Positions 53,176 to 61,652 of a stretch of DNA of 64,000 nucleotides are shown here, piece after piece. The stretch is taken from positions 124,001 through 188,000 of the forward strand of contig NZ_BSSU01000010.1 of the NCBI RefSeq assembly GCF_030161415.1, in the 5' to 3' direction. The stretch comes from Thalassotalea eurytherma (GTDB lineage Bacteria > Pseudomonadota > Gammaproteobacteria > Enterobacterales > Alteromonadaceae). The notes below the pieces were generated by a model. That model saw nothing but the letters and a program-made list of their open reading frames with translations. It did no database searches and was not told where the DNA came from. The position numbers were made by a program, and so were the translations under genes. Each line of letters begins with the position of its first letter. Within the stretch, counting starts at the first letter, position 1.

Positions 53176-55299
53176 TTAATACCTAACTCCCTTTAATAGC
53201 TCAGCAATTTGCTTAACATTGGCCAATAGCTGAGCTTTTTTTTCATTGGATTGAGTTAGCGTTAGTGGCTGATATTGCAGCGCTTCATAAGTCGTATAAA
53301 ACTGCTCAAGCTGCTCCTCTAACGGTGAAAAGTGCAGAGATAACAACACACAATATCGACGCACAGTCATACTCGGGCTATCAAGTTCACCTTGCAATGA
53401 TGTTGGTAGCGCTTCTTTCTTAATTAATTGCTGCAATCGACGATAGTATTTCTCTTGAACAGATACTGTTTTCTTCTCTTGATTTAACGTAATAATAAGA
53501 TAAAACACCGCGAAAATTATCGCTAAGGTTAACGCTACAGCGAGTGCTACTTTCCAGTATTGTTGTTCACCAAAAAGCTGTTGTAACAATTTAGATTGTT
53601 TTTTACTTGAAAAGCCAACAATGTATTTAGTCCATTGATAGTCAATGAGTTCAAAAGCGGCTTGTATTCTCAATAGCGTCACCGGATCTAACCAACGAGC
53701 GTTAGCGAGAAAACCCGGATTTAGTAAAGACTGCTCTTGCGCTAAGGCGGCATCTATACCTTGTTCAACACGCTCAGGACTAACCGCAGCAGTCGGATCA
53801 ACGCGAGTCCAGCCTTTTTCTGGTAACCAAACTTCAGCCCATGCATGTGCATCTTTCTGATATATCGAATAAAAGTTACCTTGCTCATGATAATCACCAC
53901 CTAAATACCCGGTAACTAAACGCGCTGGAATACCTGCCGCTCTCATTAAAAAAGTGAAACTGCTGGCGTAATGCACACAAAAGCCTTCCTGCGTATCAAA
54001 GAAAAATTGATCAAGCCTATCTCCAGTTAACAACGACGGACTTAACGTGTAGTAAAACGAGTCTTGCCTTATTTTTGAGAGAACTTCATCAATAATCAGC
54101 GCTTGGCTATTTGGGCGATTTTGATACTTTTCAACCAAATTTTTCGCTAGCACTCTCAATCTTGGGTTACTTTCTTCAGGCAAAGATAAATTCACCGTAT
54201 TTGATAACGAAGAAAGTTCAGGAGACATTGTTAGCTTTGGGTAACTTGAGACTTCATAAGCAAATTTTTGGCTAATTGGCCTAGGGGCAATTAATGTGTT
54301 GTCTGCTAGCCTTTGTATTGCTGTACTTTGCGGGCGAGCGACATCTAATGCGAACAAAAACTGCTGATAATTGGGTTGGACAAAAACTTGATAATTTATT
54401 GCATTACCAGTGAATAAAGGTTGTGGCTCTTGTGATTCGATATACTCGAGATAATGTTGCTTTGTCCGAAATATGGCACGTAAACGCGGGCTATGTTCAG
54501 CACTTTGCCATGTACTACCATCAAAGTGCTCCATAACCAATGCACGCCAATAAAGTGGCTGATGAGAGCTTCTTGGTGAAGCAAACTCCACTTGAAAGGC
54601 GAGTTCATTTGACTGTACTAACTGACTAATATCACCAACATTAACACTGTCCGACAACCCAGTTTTAGCCATTTTAGCTTGCGGAATAGCGGCAAAAGGT
54701 TGTAACCGAGGAAAAATAAAAAAGAGAAAAATCGCTAAAGGAATAGATACAGTAAGCAACTTAGTCAGTAAACCGATATACGGTTTAACCCCTGTGAATG
54801 ACGGCCAACGTTGTTGATTACCAACTGATGTAGTTTGTCTTTGATAATTCAAAAGAGGTAATAAACTGATGATCAACAACACCATAAAGAGTAGAAAGAA
54901 CCACAAACTCTGGTGAAAAATCATTGCCGTTGCTAGCACCATCAAACTAAGTAAATTAAACACGTAGAAATCGCGTTGATGGTTTTGCTCAAATAATTTC
55001 ATTACATGGCTAAACACCAACAAATTAACCATAGTTAACATCAAGCCAAGCTGTTTACTGAGGATGATTAGCAACAATGCGCCGACAACGGTAAACACAT
55101 TAACAAGACGTCGACTTTTTAATATTGGATAACGAAAACCTTGCATAAAAATGATCAACAACAAACTATTTAGCACTAAAAATGCGACAGATAATTGTGG
55201 AGCTAGCATTAAAAAGTTAACCAACACTGCTACCCACATAAAGACGCTCGTGCGAGAAGACAATGGTGTTGTTGCTTGCTTCTTTTTGAACAAGGCCAT
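53176..55299 (-). CDS. TgpA-type membrane transglutaminase (DUF3488 + transglutaminase core)
   Basis: The 707-residue protein has six N-terminal membrane helices (~20-190, DUF3488). A periplasmic domain follows with the transglutaminase triad: Cys in EGFCVHYASSFTFLMRAAGI, His in DAHAWAEVWLPE, Asp in WTRVDPTAAV. One more helix (~560) and a cytoplasmic tail (DUF4129-like) complete it. TgpA of Pseudomonas is essential; the substrate is unknown. The start at 55299 is 4 nt after the DUF58 stop. It is the last gene of moxR-DUF58-tgpA. Confidence 0.92.
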   Translation of the reverse strand: MALFKKKQATTPLSSRTSVFMWVAVLVNFLMLAPQLSVAFLVLNSLLLIIFMQGFRYPILKSRRLVNVFTVVGALLLIILSKQLGLMLTMVNLLVFSHVMKLFEQNHQRDFYVFNLLSLMVLATAMIFHQSLWFFLLFMVLLIISLLPLLNYQRQTTSVGNQQRWPSFTGVKPYIGLLTKLLTVSIPLAIFLFFIFPRLQPFAAIPQAKMAKTGLSDSVNVGDISQLVQSNELAFQVEFASPRSSHQPLYWRALVMEHFDGSTWQSAEHSPRLRAIFRTKQHYLEYIESQEPQPLFTGNAINYQVFVQPNYQQFLFALDVARPQSTAIQRLADNTLIAPRPISQKFAYEVSSYPKLTMSPELSSLSNTVNLSLPEESNPRLRVLAKNLVEKYQNRPNSQALIIDEVLSKIRQDSFYYTLSPSLLTGDRLDQFFFDTQEGFCVHYASSFTFLMRAAGIPARLVTGYLGGDYHEQGNFYSIYQKDAHAWAEVWLPEKGWTRVDPTAAVSPERVEQGIDAALAQEQSLLNPGFLANARWLDPVTLLRIQAAFELIDYQWTKYIVGFSSKKQSKLLQQLFGEQQYWKVALAVALTLAIIFAVFYLIITLNQEKKTVSVQEKYYRRLQQLIKKEALPTSLQGELDSPSMTVRRYCVLLSLHFSPLEEQLEQFYTTYEALQYQPLTLTQSNEKKAQLLANVKQIAELLKGVRY

Positions 55300-55303
55300 A
55301 ATG

Positions 55304-56260
55304 TCACATGCTCGCAAGTGCTTGTAAGCACTTAATTTGATGCTTTTCACCACTGCTTGGTTCTATTTCCAAATGGGGTAATTTAAGCCCAAAAGATTGC
55401 TGAAGCTGACTGTACTCTATAACTAATGCGCAAAGCTGACTAAGTTTCGCCTCAAGATCATGGGCTGACATTTGCTGAAAATCGAGCCAAACATCACCAG
55501 TGACAGCTGATGCATGCCCTTTACTCAGCCATTGTTGAGACTTAGCTAACTGCTTCCACGCAACCAATGATAAAGACTGACCAACTTGGTAATTTTCCAA
55601 TTGGTAGAAGTCCCCCATTTGGTTAGCTGTGTTAACTTGCCCTTGTTCAACCAGCTCTTGTTGGTACTGGCGTTGTTGCCACAACATGGGTAATTTAGGC
55701 TCGGGATAAACCATGTGTTCACAACCTAAATCTAGCCGCGTCCACGTGTTGAATAACCCTAGTGGAAAAGTCGAACGAATCCGAAGCCTAGATAATTGGT
55801 GAACACCACGACGAGTATTCAAAATCGGCACCTGAATTTTCACATTATTTTCGTTTAAATTTTCACTCGTTAGCATAAACGAATGTTGTATGGCCGGTTC
55901 AACATGAAACTGAATATACTGGCGTGCGTTTTGCCCTGATAATTCAATCACTAAATAACTGACTTGCTTGGCAAAACCCGTAGGCGCTTTAATAAGCTTA
56001 ATACTCATACCATTTAGGTTTTGAAAGCTAAATAACATCGTTGTTACAAACAGGCTTGCGAGTAAAAAACTAAACATCAAAATAATGTTATTCTGGTAAT
56101 TCGTGCCAAGTAAAAAAATCACTAGCACCATGGTTAAATAAGCAAAACCGAAACCACTTGGAAAGATAAATACATTGTTACTTGATAGCTGATGATGCGC
56201 ATTTGGCGGAATACGATGTTTCAACCAATTCAACATGCGTTTATTGATGTAGGCTTTCAT
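55304..56260 (-). CDS. DUF58-domain protein
   Basis: The 318-residue protein has two N-terminal membrane helices (~30-75) and a DUF58 domain: RRGVHQLSRLRIRSTFPLGLF, VYPEPK and DFYQLENYQVGQSLSLVAWKQLAK. The family is always linked to MoxR ATPases and often to von Willebrand A proteins and transglutaminases, as here. Its molecular function is not known. It lies 2 nt after moxR and 4 nt before the transglutaminase gene, so the three are one operon. Confidence 0.93.
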   Translation of the reverse strand: MKAYINKRMLNWLKHRIPPNAHHQLSSNNVFIFPSGFGFAYLTMVLVIFLLGTNYQNNIILMFSFLLASLFVTTMLFSFQNLNGMSIKLIKAPTGFAKQVSYLVIELSGQNARQYIQFHVEPAIQHSFMLTSENLNENNVKIQVPILNTRRGVHQLSRLRIRSTFPLGLFNTWTRLDLGCEHMVYPEPKLPMLWQQRQYQQELVEQGQVNTANQMGDFYQLENYQVGQSLSLVAWKQLAKSQQWLSKGHASAVTGDVWLDFQQMSAHDLEAKLSQLCALVIEYSQLQQSFGLKLPHLEIEPSSGEKHQIKCLQALASM

Positions 56261-56262
56261 GG

Positions 56263-57189
56263 CTAAGACGCTACAACGGCAACCTGTTCAATAACTTGTT
56301 GAGCAAGGCTTTGTTGACCAGAAACTTGTTGACCGATTCGGTGCTCAGTGACAGAAATAAATATCGCTTGCACATCATCAGGAATAACATGCTCTCGCCC
56401 CTCAATAAACGCCCATGCCTTTGCGCTATTTACTAGCGACTTGCTTGCTCTTGGCGATAACGCTTGGCCAGTAAAACCTTCTTCACGGGTAAACTGACAA
56501 AGTCTAATAACATAATCAATAATAGCGTCGCTACAATGCACTGCTTGTACTGCCGCCATCATTTTCTCAAGCTGAGCATTGTCTACCATCGCGCTAAGCG
56601 GCGGTTGTTCAAAGCGAGAAGTACTGTTTTGCAATAACACTTTTTCAGCGTCAGCATCAGGAAAACCTATTGCTATTTTCATCATAAATCGATCGAGCTG
56701 AGACTCAGGCAAAGGATAAGTACCAGCATGAAATACTGGGTTTTGTGTCGCGATAACAAAAAACGGTTCTGGCAGTTGATGACTATGGCCATCAATACTC
56801 ACCTGATGTTCTTCCATCGCTTCTAATAGCGCACTTTGTGCTTTAGGACTTGCTCTGTTTATTTCATCAGCAAGTAGTAACTGACTAAATATAGGCCCCT
56901 TGTGCAAAGAAAACTGCTGTGTTTTGGGATCGAATATCGATAGTCCAACAATATCGGCTGGCAAAAGATCACTGGTAAATTGAATGCGCTGATAACTCAT
57001 ACCTAACGATTGCGCTAGACCGTGTGCTAAGGTTGTTTTGCCCATTCCAGGTAAATCTTCAATCAGTAAATGCCCTTTAGCTAATAAACAAGTAAGTGCA
57101 AGTTTTACTTGATGCTCTTTGCCTAAAATCAACTGATTAACGTGAGAGAGTATTTGGCTTGCTAACTGTCTAGGCATATTTATCATCAT
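56263..57189 (-). CDS. MoxR-family AAA+ ATPase
   Basis: The ~308-residue cytoplasmic ATPase has Walker A in HLLIEDLPGMGKTTLAHGLA, Walker B in LLLADEINRASPKAQSALLEAME, sensor 1 in FFVIATQNP and a C-terminal lid with LSPRASKSLV. MoxR ATPases act as chaperones that help mature or switch partner proteins, here presumably DUF58 and TgpA. The exact start is uncertain: ATGs at 57213, 57189, 57186 and 57177 are all in frame and none has a clear SD. The conserved region begins after 57177. The vWA proteins of fuller moxR operons are missing. Confidence 0.92.
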   Translation of the reverse strand: MMINMPRQLASQILSHVNQLILGKEHQVKLALTCLLAKGHLLIEDLPGMGKTTLAHGLAQSLGMSYQRIQFTSDLLPADIVGLSIFDPKTQQFSLHKGPIFSQLLLADEINRASPKAQSALLEAMEEHQVSIDGHSHQLPEPFFVIATQNPVFHAGTYPLPESQLDRFMMKIAIGFPDADAEKVLLQNSTSRFEQPPLSAMVDNAQLEKMMAAVQAVHCSDAIIDYVIRLCQFTREEGFTGQALSPRASKSLVNSAKAWAFIEGREHVIPDDVQAIFISVTEHRIGQQVSGQQSLAQQVIEQVAVVAS

Positions 57190-57309
57190 AATAAGAAGGT
57201 ATATAGCTCCCATGTTGCTACAAACAGCATTACAAACTCAAGCACTAGATAGTATTTATCGACAATTAGGCCGAGCGCACGGCTAGGCAAGCTAACAGTA
57301 GAAAGTTAC

Positions 57310-58125
57310 TTAAAAGAACGCCGAATAAAGTAGGCGTAAATTAAAATTTGTATCTTGATCAACTAAAGGACTATCGGTAATGCTATCGTCATACCACGTA
57401 TAATCTAAAGCAAGCATGGTAAAACCATCAAATAAAATGGGGGTAGAAACCGAAAAACCGACAGAGTAATTCACCGCGCTGCTACCTTGGTACGCTGCTC
57501 TGTTGTCAGTGACCTCATGCGAACGCACACCATAATAGTAGTCAACGTGCTTCTCGTCTACGTAACTTACCTGAGCATTAGGCTCAAAAAACACGGGACC
57601 ATAGCGCATCACTTTTCCTACTTTTGCCGAAATTTCATGCCCTTTAGATTTAGCAAATATATCGAACATTGCGCTAATGTCAGTTTTCCAATTATTGCGT
57701 TCGTAGCCAATACCGAAACCAGCATCCATAGAGAAATCACGCTCGTCCATACCGATAAAAATATCACTATCTCCGTCATCAAAACCTTGGAAACGCGGAG
57801 CTAACTTCAGCATAAAGTCAACGTCATTTGCAGAGTATGCATCGTAACTAGCAAATGGCCCTAAAACTTCAAAGTTATCGCCTCGATAACCTAAAATAGG
57901 CAAAGGAATAACGCGTCGATCGTAACCTTCATAAATTTCACCACTTAGACCTAAGCCAAAACCGTAAAGAAAACCTTTTGGCTCTAACCTTGCGCGATTA
58001 TCGCCACGCTCATCAATTGGCTTTTCTTGTTCCGCGTTATCTTCCATGTTTCCTGCATGTGCAGTAAAGGATACGGCAGATAAGGTAAGTGCTGATAATG
58101 AAAATAAGGTATTGAATATGCGCAT
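57310..58125 (-). CDS. MipA/OmpV-family outer-membrane protein
   Basis: The 271-residue protein has a signal peptide ending FTAHA|GN. The MipA/OmpV pattern is clear: YGFGLGLSGEIYEGYDRRVIPLPIL, then APRFQGFDDGDSDIFIGMDER, and a C-terminal strand ending LRLLYSAFF with a terminal Phe. These barrels were named for scaffolding of murein enzymes (MipA) or as immunogens (OmpV); transport roles have also been suggested. AGGA lies 8 nt before the ATG. It is transcribed alone. Confidence 0.88.
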   Translation of the reverse strand: MRIFNTLFSLSALTLSAVSFTAHAGNMEDNAEQEKPIDERGDNRARLEPKGFLYGFGLGLSGEIYEGYDRRVIPLPILGYRGDNFEVLGPFASYDAYSANDVDFMLKLAPRFQGFDDGDSDIFIGMDERDFSMDAGFGIGYERNNWKTDISAMFDIFAKSKGHEISAKVGKVMRYGPVFFEPNAQVSYVDEKHVDYYYGVRSHEVTDNRAAYQGSSAVNYSVGFSVSTPILFDGFTMLALDYTWYDDSITDSPLVDQDTNFNLRLLYSAFF

Positions 58126-58221
58126 GAAAAGTCCTAAAAGTGATAAGTAATTTCCTTTACGTCATATTGCCTTAACTGGTTCACTTTAACTATTTAATTT
58201 TTATAATTATTTGAGACTGTT

Positions 58222-58464
58222 TTAAGAAGCAAAGATATACTCTGTAGGTAAATATCTTGTCGACGTTAAGGAACGAGATTCAACCCGATTTCTACCATCG
58301 TCTTTAGCTTGATAAAGTGCGTTAACACAACGGCCGAATACGTGCTCTTTTGTTTCATTTTCCTGCCACTGAGCCACACCGAAAGAACAAATAATTGAAA
58401 TATTTTCTTCAAAGGCAAAGCTCTCAATAATTTCTCGAAGTAACTCCGCATTTTGACAAGCCCT
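58222..58464 (-). pseudogene. C-terminal remnant of a GGDEF (diguanylate cyclase) gene
   Basis: A minus-strand reading frame of about 78 codons ends at TAA 58222-58224. It contains NAELLREIIESFAF, SIICSFGVAQWQ and NALYQAKDDGRNRV, the last third of a GGDEF domain, then a short tail. A stop precedes it immediately (58462-58464 region) and the catalytic GGDEF signature and N-terminal part are absent. It is therefore a 3' fragment of a lost diguanylate cyclase gene, not a functional enzyme. Confidence 0.85.
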
Positions 58465-58527
58465 TTAGAGATGCACTTACTACACTTAACTATGGCTGAT
58501 TAAGTCAAATGATTCAAAATAGATGCT

Positions 58528-58561
58528 AAAAAAGTAAAGCAATGTATTACATTGCTTTACT
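58528..58561 (-). terminator. Terminator of the DUF2145 operon
   Basis: AGTAAAGCAATGT and ACATTGCTTTACT form a perfect 13-bp stem with a 3-nt loop, followed on the minus strand by six T's. It lies 26 nt past the DUF2145 stop. Confidence 0.92.
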
Positions 58562-58586
58562 CGTTGCTTTTTGCCGAATCTGTTAT

Positions 58587-59360
58587 TTAAGACTTAAAAA
58601 TATACTTTGTTGAAGATAAATCATATTTTTCTAAATAATTTGCAATAGAGCCAAACGAAGTTGTAACAACCTTACCTTGATGATCTTTAAGACTAACACT
58701 GTCAGAAAAAAGGCTACCCATTGATAATTTAAAGCGACTAACATGCACGGGTTGCGCTTCAAAGTATGCTTGTGTATTTGCTTTTAACTGACGTATATCA
58801 GTCGTTTGATAAATCGCTGCATTAATAATATCTAAGGTATGCTCGGTACAGTTTTGATATTTAGCATTATATGGGTTTGCAACTAATGAATAATTAGCAT
58901 TGTGCAATGTTTTGTTTTTACCGTTAGCAATAACGTCAATGATCTTATCTTGAAGCTCAGGGGTTGGAATAATAATACCCGCTTTCAATTCATGTACTCC
59001 CCAAAAAAAGTCGACGGGGTAATCAGTCACAAGAGAGCTTACACTGCTGTCTTTAGCCTGCTGATAAAGGTTATGTATTGCATAACCTTTTGCCTTATCA
59101 CCATTAGCTAACGTAATTTCAGAATATATTGCGATAGCTGTATGAGTAAATTCAATACCTTTGGGCAGTTTAGCTTGAGGCTGACCAACGCGTGCAATAA
59201 TAAACGCCCTAGCACCGTTTTTTGCTGCGTATTTCTCAACACGCTTTGCAAAGTCAGCCACTACTTCTGGACTAAACTTGGTTTCAGTTGCTTGATTACT
59301 GCCAGCGATAGCAAACGTTGACATTAAACATAATATCGCCATTACGAATAATTTTTTCAT
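58587..59360 (-). CDS. DUF2145-family exported protein, possible papain-like fold
   Basis: The 257-residue protein has a signal peptide ending AIA|GS. The DUF2145 pattern is clear: GARAFIIARVGQP, FTHTAIAIYS, YAIHNLYQ, DFFWGVHELKAGIIIPTPELQ, YQNCTEHTLDIIN. The order H73 ... C171 (FTH then QNC) recalls permuted papain/NlpC-P60-like hydrolases, where His precedes Cys; this is inference. It would act in the periplasm or outside. GGAG lies 8 nt before the ATG. A small hydrophobic exported protein is encoded 40 nt upstream in the same direction. Confidence 0.8.
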   Translation of the reverse strand: MKKLFVMAILCLMSTFAIAGSNQATETKFSPEVVADFAKRVEKYAAKNGARAFIIARVGQPQAKLPKGIEFTHTAIAIYSEITLANGDKAKGYAIHNLYQQAKDSSVSSLVTDYPVDFFWGVHELKAGIIIPTPELQDKIIDVIANGKNKTLHNANYSLVANPYNAKYQNCTEHTLDIINAAIYQTTDIRQLKANTQAYFEAQPVHVSRFKLSMGSLFSDSVSLKDHQGKVVTTSFGSIANYLEKYDLSSTKYIFKS

Positions 59361-59400
59361 CTTATAACTCCTTTTACCTTGTGAAAGTAATGCTGTAAAT

Positions 59401-59763
59401 TTATTGGTCTTTTTCCATAGCTTGTGCAGGAGAGCGATCTACGGTAATTGTAATTTCAGTAACTTCTAATTCAACGACCTTTTTATCCTTGTTCTGGCTT
59501 GGGCTATGCGATGCAACTTTTGACATATCTTTTCCCATATCGATACTTGCTTCGCCAACACTTACAGCAACACTGCCTGCAACAAGCAATGGAACCGCAA
59601 CCACACCACTAGCTACTTGAACACTGCCCGCTGCGCCGTGCGCTACAGCCAATGCAGAATGCTTACTTGCCTTGCTTACATGTTCAGAGGACGGCTCTGC
59701 AAAGCTCGAAAAAGAAGCTAATAACACACTAATACAGCTAACATAGGTAATCGTTTTCATCAT
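59401..59763 (-). CDS. Small exported Ala/Val/Gly-rich protein, partner of DUF2145
   Basis: The 120-residue protein has a signal peptide ending SFA|EP. Its centre (~40-72) is a long Ala/Val/Gly/Ser stretch (AAGSVQVASGVVAVPLLVAG) that could cross a membrane or self-associate. An acidic/charged tail follows with VVELEVTEITITVDRS. AGGAA precedes two adjacent ATGs, and either could be the start. It lies 40 nt upstream of the DUF2145 gene, with no terminator between, so they form a two-gene operon. It is divergent from the HTH regulator at 59886. No family is recognised. Confidence 0.7.
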   Translation of the reverse strand: MMKTITYVSCISVLLASFSSFAEPSSEHVSKASKHSALAVAHGAAGSVQVASGVVAVPLLVAGSVAVSVGEASIDMGKDMSKVASHSPSQNKDKKVVELEVTEITITVDRSPAQAMEKDQ

Positions 59764-59885
59764 ATTTCCTTAACAGTTGAGTTACTAATCAAAGTAGATA
59801 GATGTATTCAATGTGTAAACTAAAGTGTTTGATGTATTAACAGAAAGAACTTAAAGTATTAAAAAATGATACCAATAAGCATTAT

Positions 59886-60623
59886 ATGAGCCAGATTAAG
59901 CAAACGACGAATACATTGAAGCAATTGTTGAAGCAGCACAAAGTCACTTATCGAATGATTGCTGGAAAACTCGAGATGAGTGAAGCAAATATAAAACGAG
60001 TATTTGCCACCAATAGTTTTTCACTAGAGCGTTTAGAGCAAATTTGTCAGATAATAAACCTTACATTATCAGATCTGTTTTCATTATCTGAAAAACAACA
60101 ACAACAATTAACGGAATTAACGCTTGAACAAGAACAGGAACTGATAGAAAACCCCAAGTTATTGCTAATCGCAGTATGCGTAAGAGACTATTGGGCGTTT
60201 GAAGAAATCATTGAACACTACGACATTGATTTACATGAATGTATTCAACTAATGGCAAAGCTCGATAAAATAAAATTAATTCAACTTTTACCTAACAACA
60301 ATTACAAATTACTCATAGCACAAGATTTCAGGTGGATTAAAAATGGCCCTCTTGAACGCTTTATGGAGAAAGAAGTATTAAACCGTTTTATGGCAAGTAG
60401 TTTTGATTCTGATGATTGTTTTAGGTTTTATTTACGTGGCAGATATTCAAAAACGTCTATCGGTATTATTCAACGTAAACTTAATCAAATAACAAAAGAA
60501 GCTGCTGAACTAAACATTGAAGATAGCAGTTTGCCACTTGAGCAACGTATTCATATGGGCATGCTATTCGCTATGCGACCATGGGAGCCTTCGCTATTTG
60601 AGCAGTTTAGAAGAACGAAGTAA
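59886..60623 (+). CDS. XRE-type helix-turn-helix regulator
   Basis: The 245-residue protein has an N-terminal XRE-like HTH (KVTYRMIAGKLEMSEANIKRV, then FSLERLEQICQIINLTLSDL), residues ~8-70. A ~170-residue C-terminal region without recognised enzymatic motif follows (LLLIAVCVRDYWAFEEIIEHY). Such regulators are common in marine gammaproteobacteria and are poorly known. It is divergent from the small hydrophobic-protein/DUF2145 operon, with 122 bp between, and may control it. No SD is seen before the ATG, so it may be leaderless or weakly translated. Confidence 0.85.
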   Translation: MSQIKQTTNTLKQLLKQHKVTYRMIAGKLEMSEANIKRVFATNSFSLERLEQICQIINLTLSDLFSLSEKQQQQLTELTLEQEQELIENPKLLLIAVCVRDYWAFEEIIEHYDIDLHECIQLMAKLDKIKLIQLLPNNNYKLLIAQDFRWIKNGPLERFMEKEVLNRFMASSFDSDDCFRFYLRGRYSKTSIGIIQRKLNQITKEAAELNIEDSSLPLEQRIHMGMLFAMRPWEPSLFEQFRRTK

Positions 60624-60784
60624 TACTCGTACGACTCAATCCAAAAACAAAGAAAAGCATATAATTAATATACTTTTAGTTTAAAAAGTTACGCCTTTTA
60701 ATAACGTGGTTTACATATAACATCCTTAATTTAATACTGGCTCTCGAAAGAACAGAGATTTCAATTAAGCATATTTAAGGAAAA

Positions 60785-61174
60785 ATGATGAACAATAAAC
60801 CAACGAAAGCATTCACGTTAACTTGTATTGCCATGTTAATCGCAGGAACGACAGCATTTGTCATAGGCTTGAGTAATGCCACCATGGAATTAAATGAAAA
60901 AGGTTACTATTTTGCCATTTTAATTTTTGGTTTATTTTCCTTTGTATCATTGCAAAAAAATGTCAGGGATAAATTAGAAGGCCTAAAGATATCAAAAGCC
61001 TACAGTATTATGTGCTGGGTATCTTCAGGGACAGCAATCGCTTTGCTAGCAATCGGATTAATAAATGCAGAATTACTGTTAAGCGAAAAAGGTTTCTACG
61101 CGATGGCATATTTGCTAAGTGGCTTTGCAGCAATTACCGTACAGAAAAATGTAAGGGATAGCCAAAGCGCCTAG
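60785..61174 (+). CDS. yiaA: YiaA/YiaB-type inner-membrane protein
   Basis: The 129-residue protein has four helices arranged as two copies of the YiaAB two-helix repeat. Each ends in a conserved QKNVRD (SLQKNVRD near residue 60, VQKNVRD near 122), and each contains ...NEKGYYFA or SEKGFYAMAYL. E. coli YiaA is an inner-membrane protein of unknown function. AAGG lies just before two adjacent ATGs at 60785 and 60788. It is monocistronic with a terminator. Confidence 0.9.
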   Translation: MMNNKPTKAFTLTCIAMLIAGTTAFVIGLSNATMELNEKGYYFAILIFGLFSFVSLQKNVRDKLEGLKISKAYSIMCWVSSGTAIALLAIGLINAELLLSEKGFYAMAYLLSGFAAITVQKNVRDSQSA

Positions 61175-61202
61175 ACAATAAAAGAACTCATTAGTATTGC
61201 TA

Positions 61203-61236
61203 AGCTCAGTGTTAATAGTAAGCACTGAGCTTTTTA
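61203..61236 (+). terminator. Terminator of yiaA
   Basis: AGCTCAGTG and CACTGAGCT form a 9-bp stem, followed by TTTTT. Confidence 0.88.
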
Positions 61237-61251
61237 CGTTAATCGACTAAC

Positions 61252-61286
61252 AAAAAAGGGTAATAACACAGTTGTTATTACCCTTT
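61252..61286 (-). terminator. Terminator of the isc operon (after fdx)
   Basis: AAAGGGTAATAAC and GTTATTACCCTTT form a 13-bp stem with a 6-nt loop. On the minus strand it ends in TTTTTT. It lies 25 nt past fdx, so no iscX follows in this operon. Confidence 0.92.
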
Positions 61287-61310
61287 AAACACTCAGAAAC
61301 CTTAAAAAAA

Positions 61311-61649
61311 CTAATGGTTTTCAGAGACCATGTTTACAGTATATTTTGGAATTTCTACGACCAAATCTTCGTCTTCAATAATTGCTTGGCAACCTAAACG
61401 TGATTCTGGCTCTAAGCCCCATGCTTTGTCTAACATGTCATCTTCTAACTCGTCACTTTCTTCGATAGAATCAAAACCTTCACGGACAATCATATGGCAA
61501 GTTGTACACGCACACACTTTTTCACAGGCATGTTCAACATGAATGTCATTCTTAAGTGCAACATCTAATAGGCTTTCACCTTTTTCGGCTTGAACTACTG
61601 CACCTTCTGGGCAAAGGTCTTCATTTGGTAAAAATATAATTTGTGGCAT
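61311..61649 (-). CDS. fdx: ISC-system [2Fe-2S] ferredoxin
   Basis: The 112-residue adrenodoxin-type ferredoxin has the cluster Cys in CEKVCACTTC and RLGCQA. It starts PQIIFLPNEDLCPEGAVVQA and has EESDELEDDMLDKAWGLEPES, as in E. coli Fdx (111 residues). It supplies electrons for Fe-S cluster assembly on IscU. It begins 3 nt after hscA and is the last gene before a strong terminator. Confidence 0.96.
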   Translation of the reverse strand: MPQIIFLPNEDLCPEGAVVQAEKGESLLDVALKNDIHVEHACEKVCACTTCHMIVREGFDSIEESDELEDDMLDKAWGLEPESRLGCQAIIEDEDLVVEIPKYTVNMVSENH

Positions 61650-61652
61650 AGT

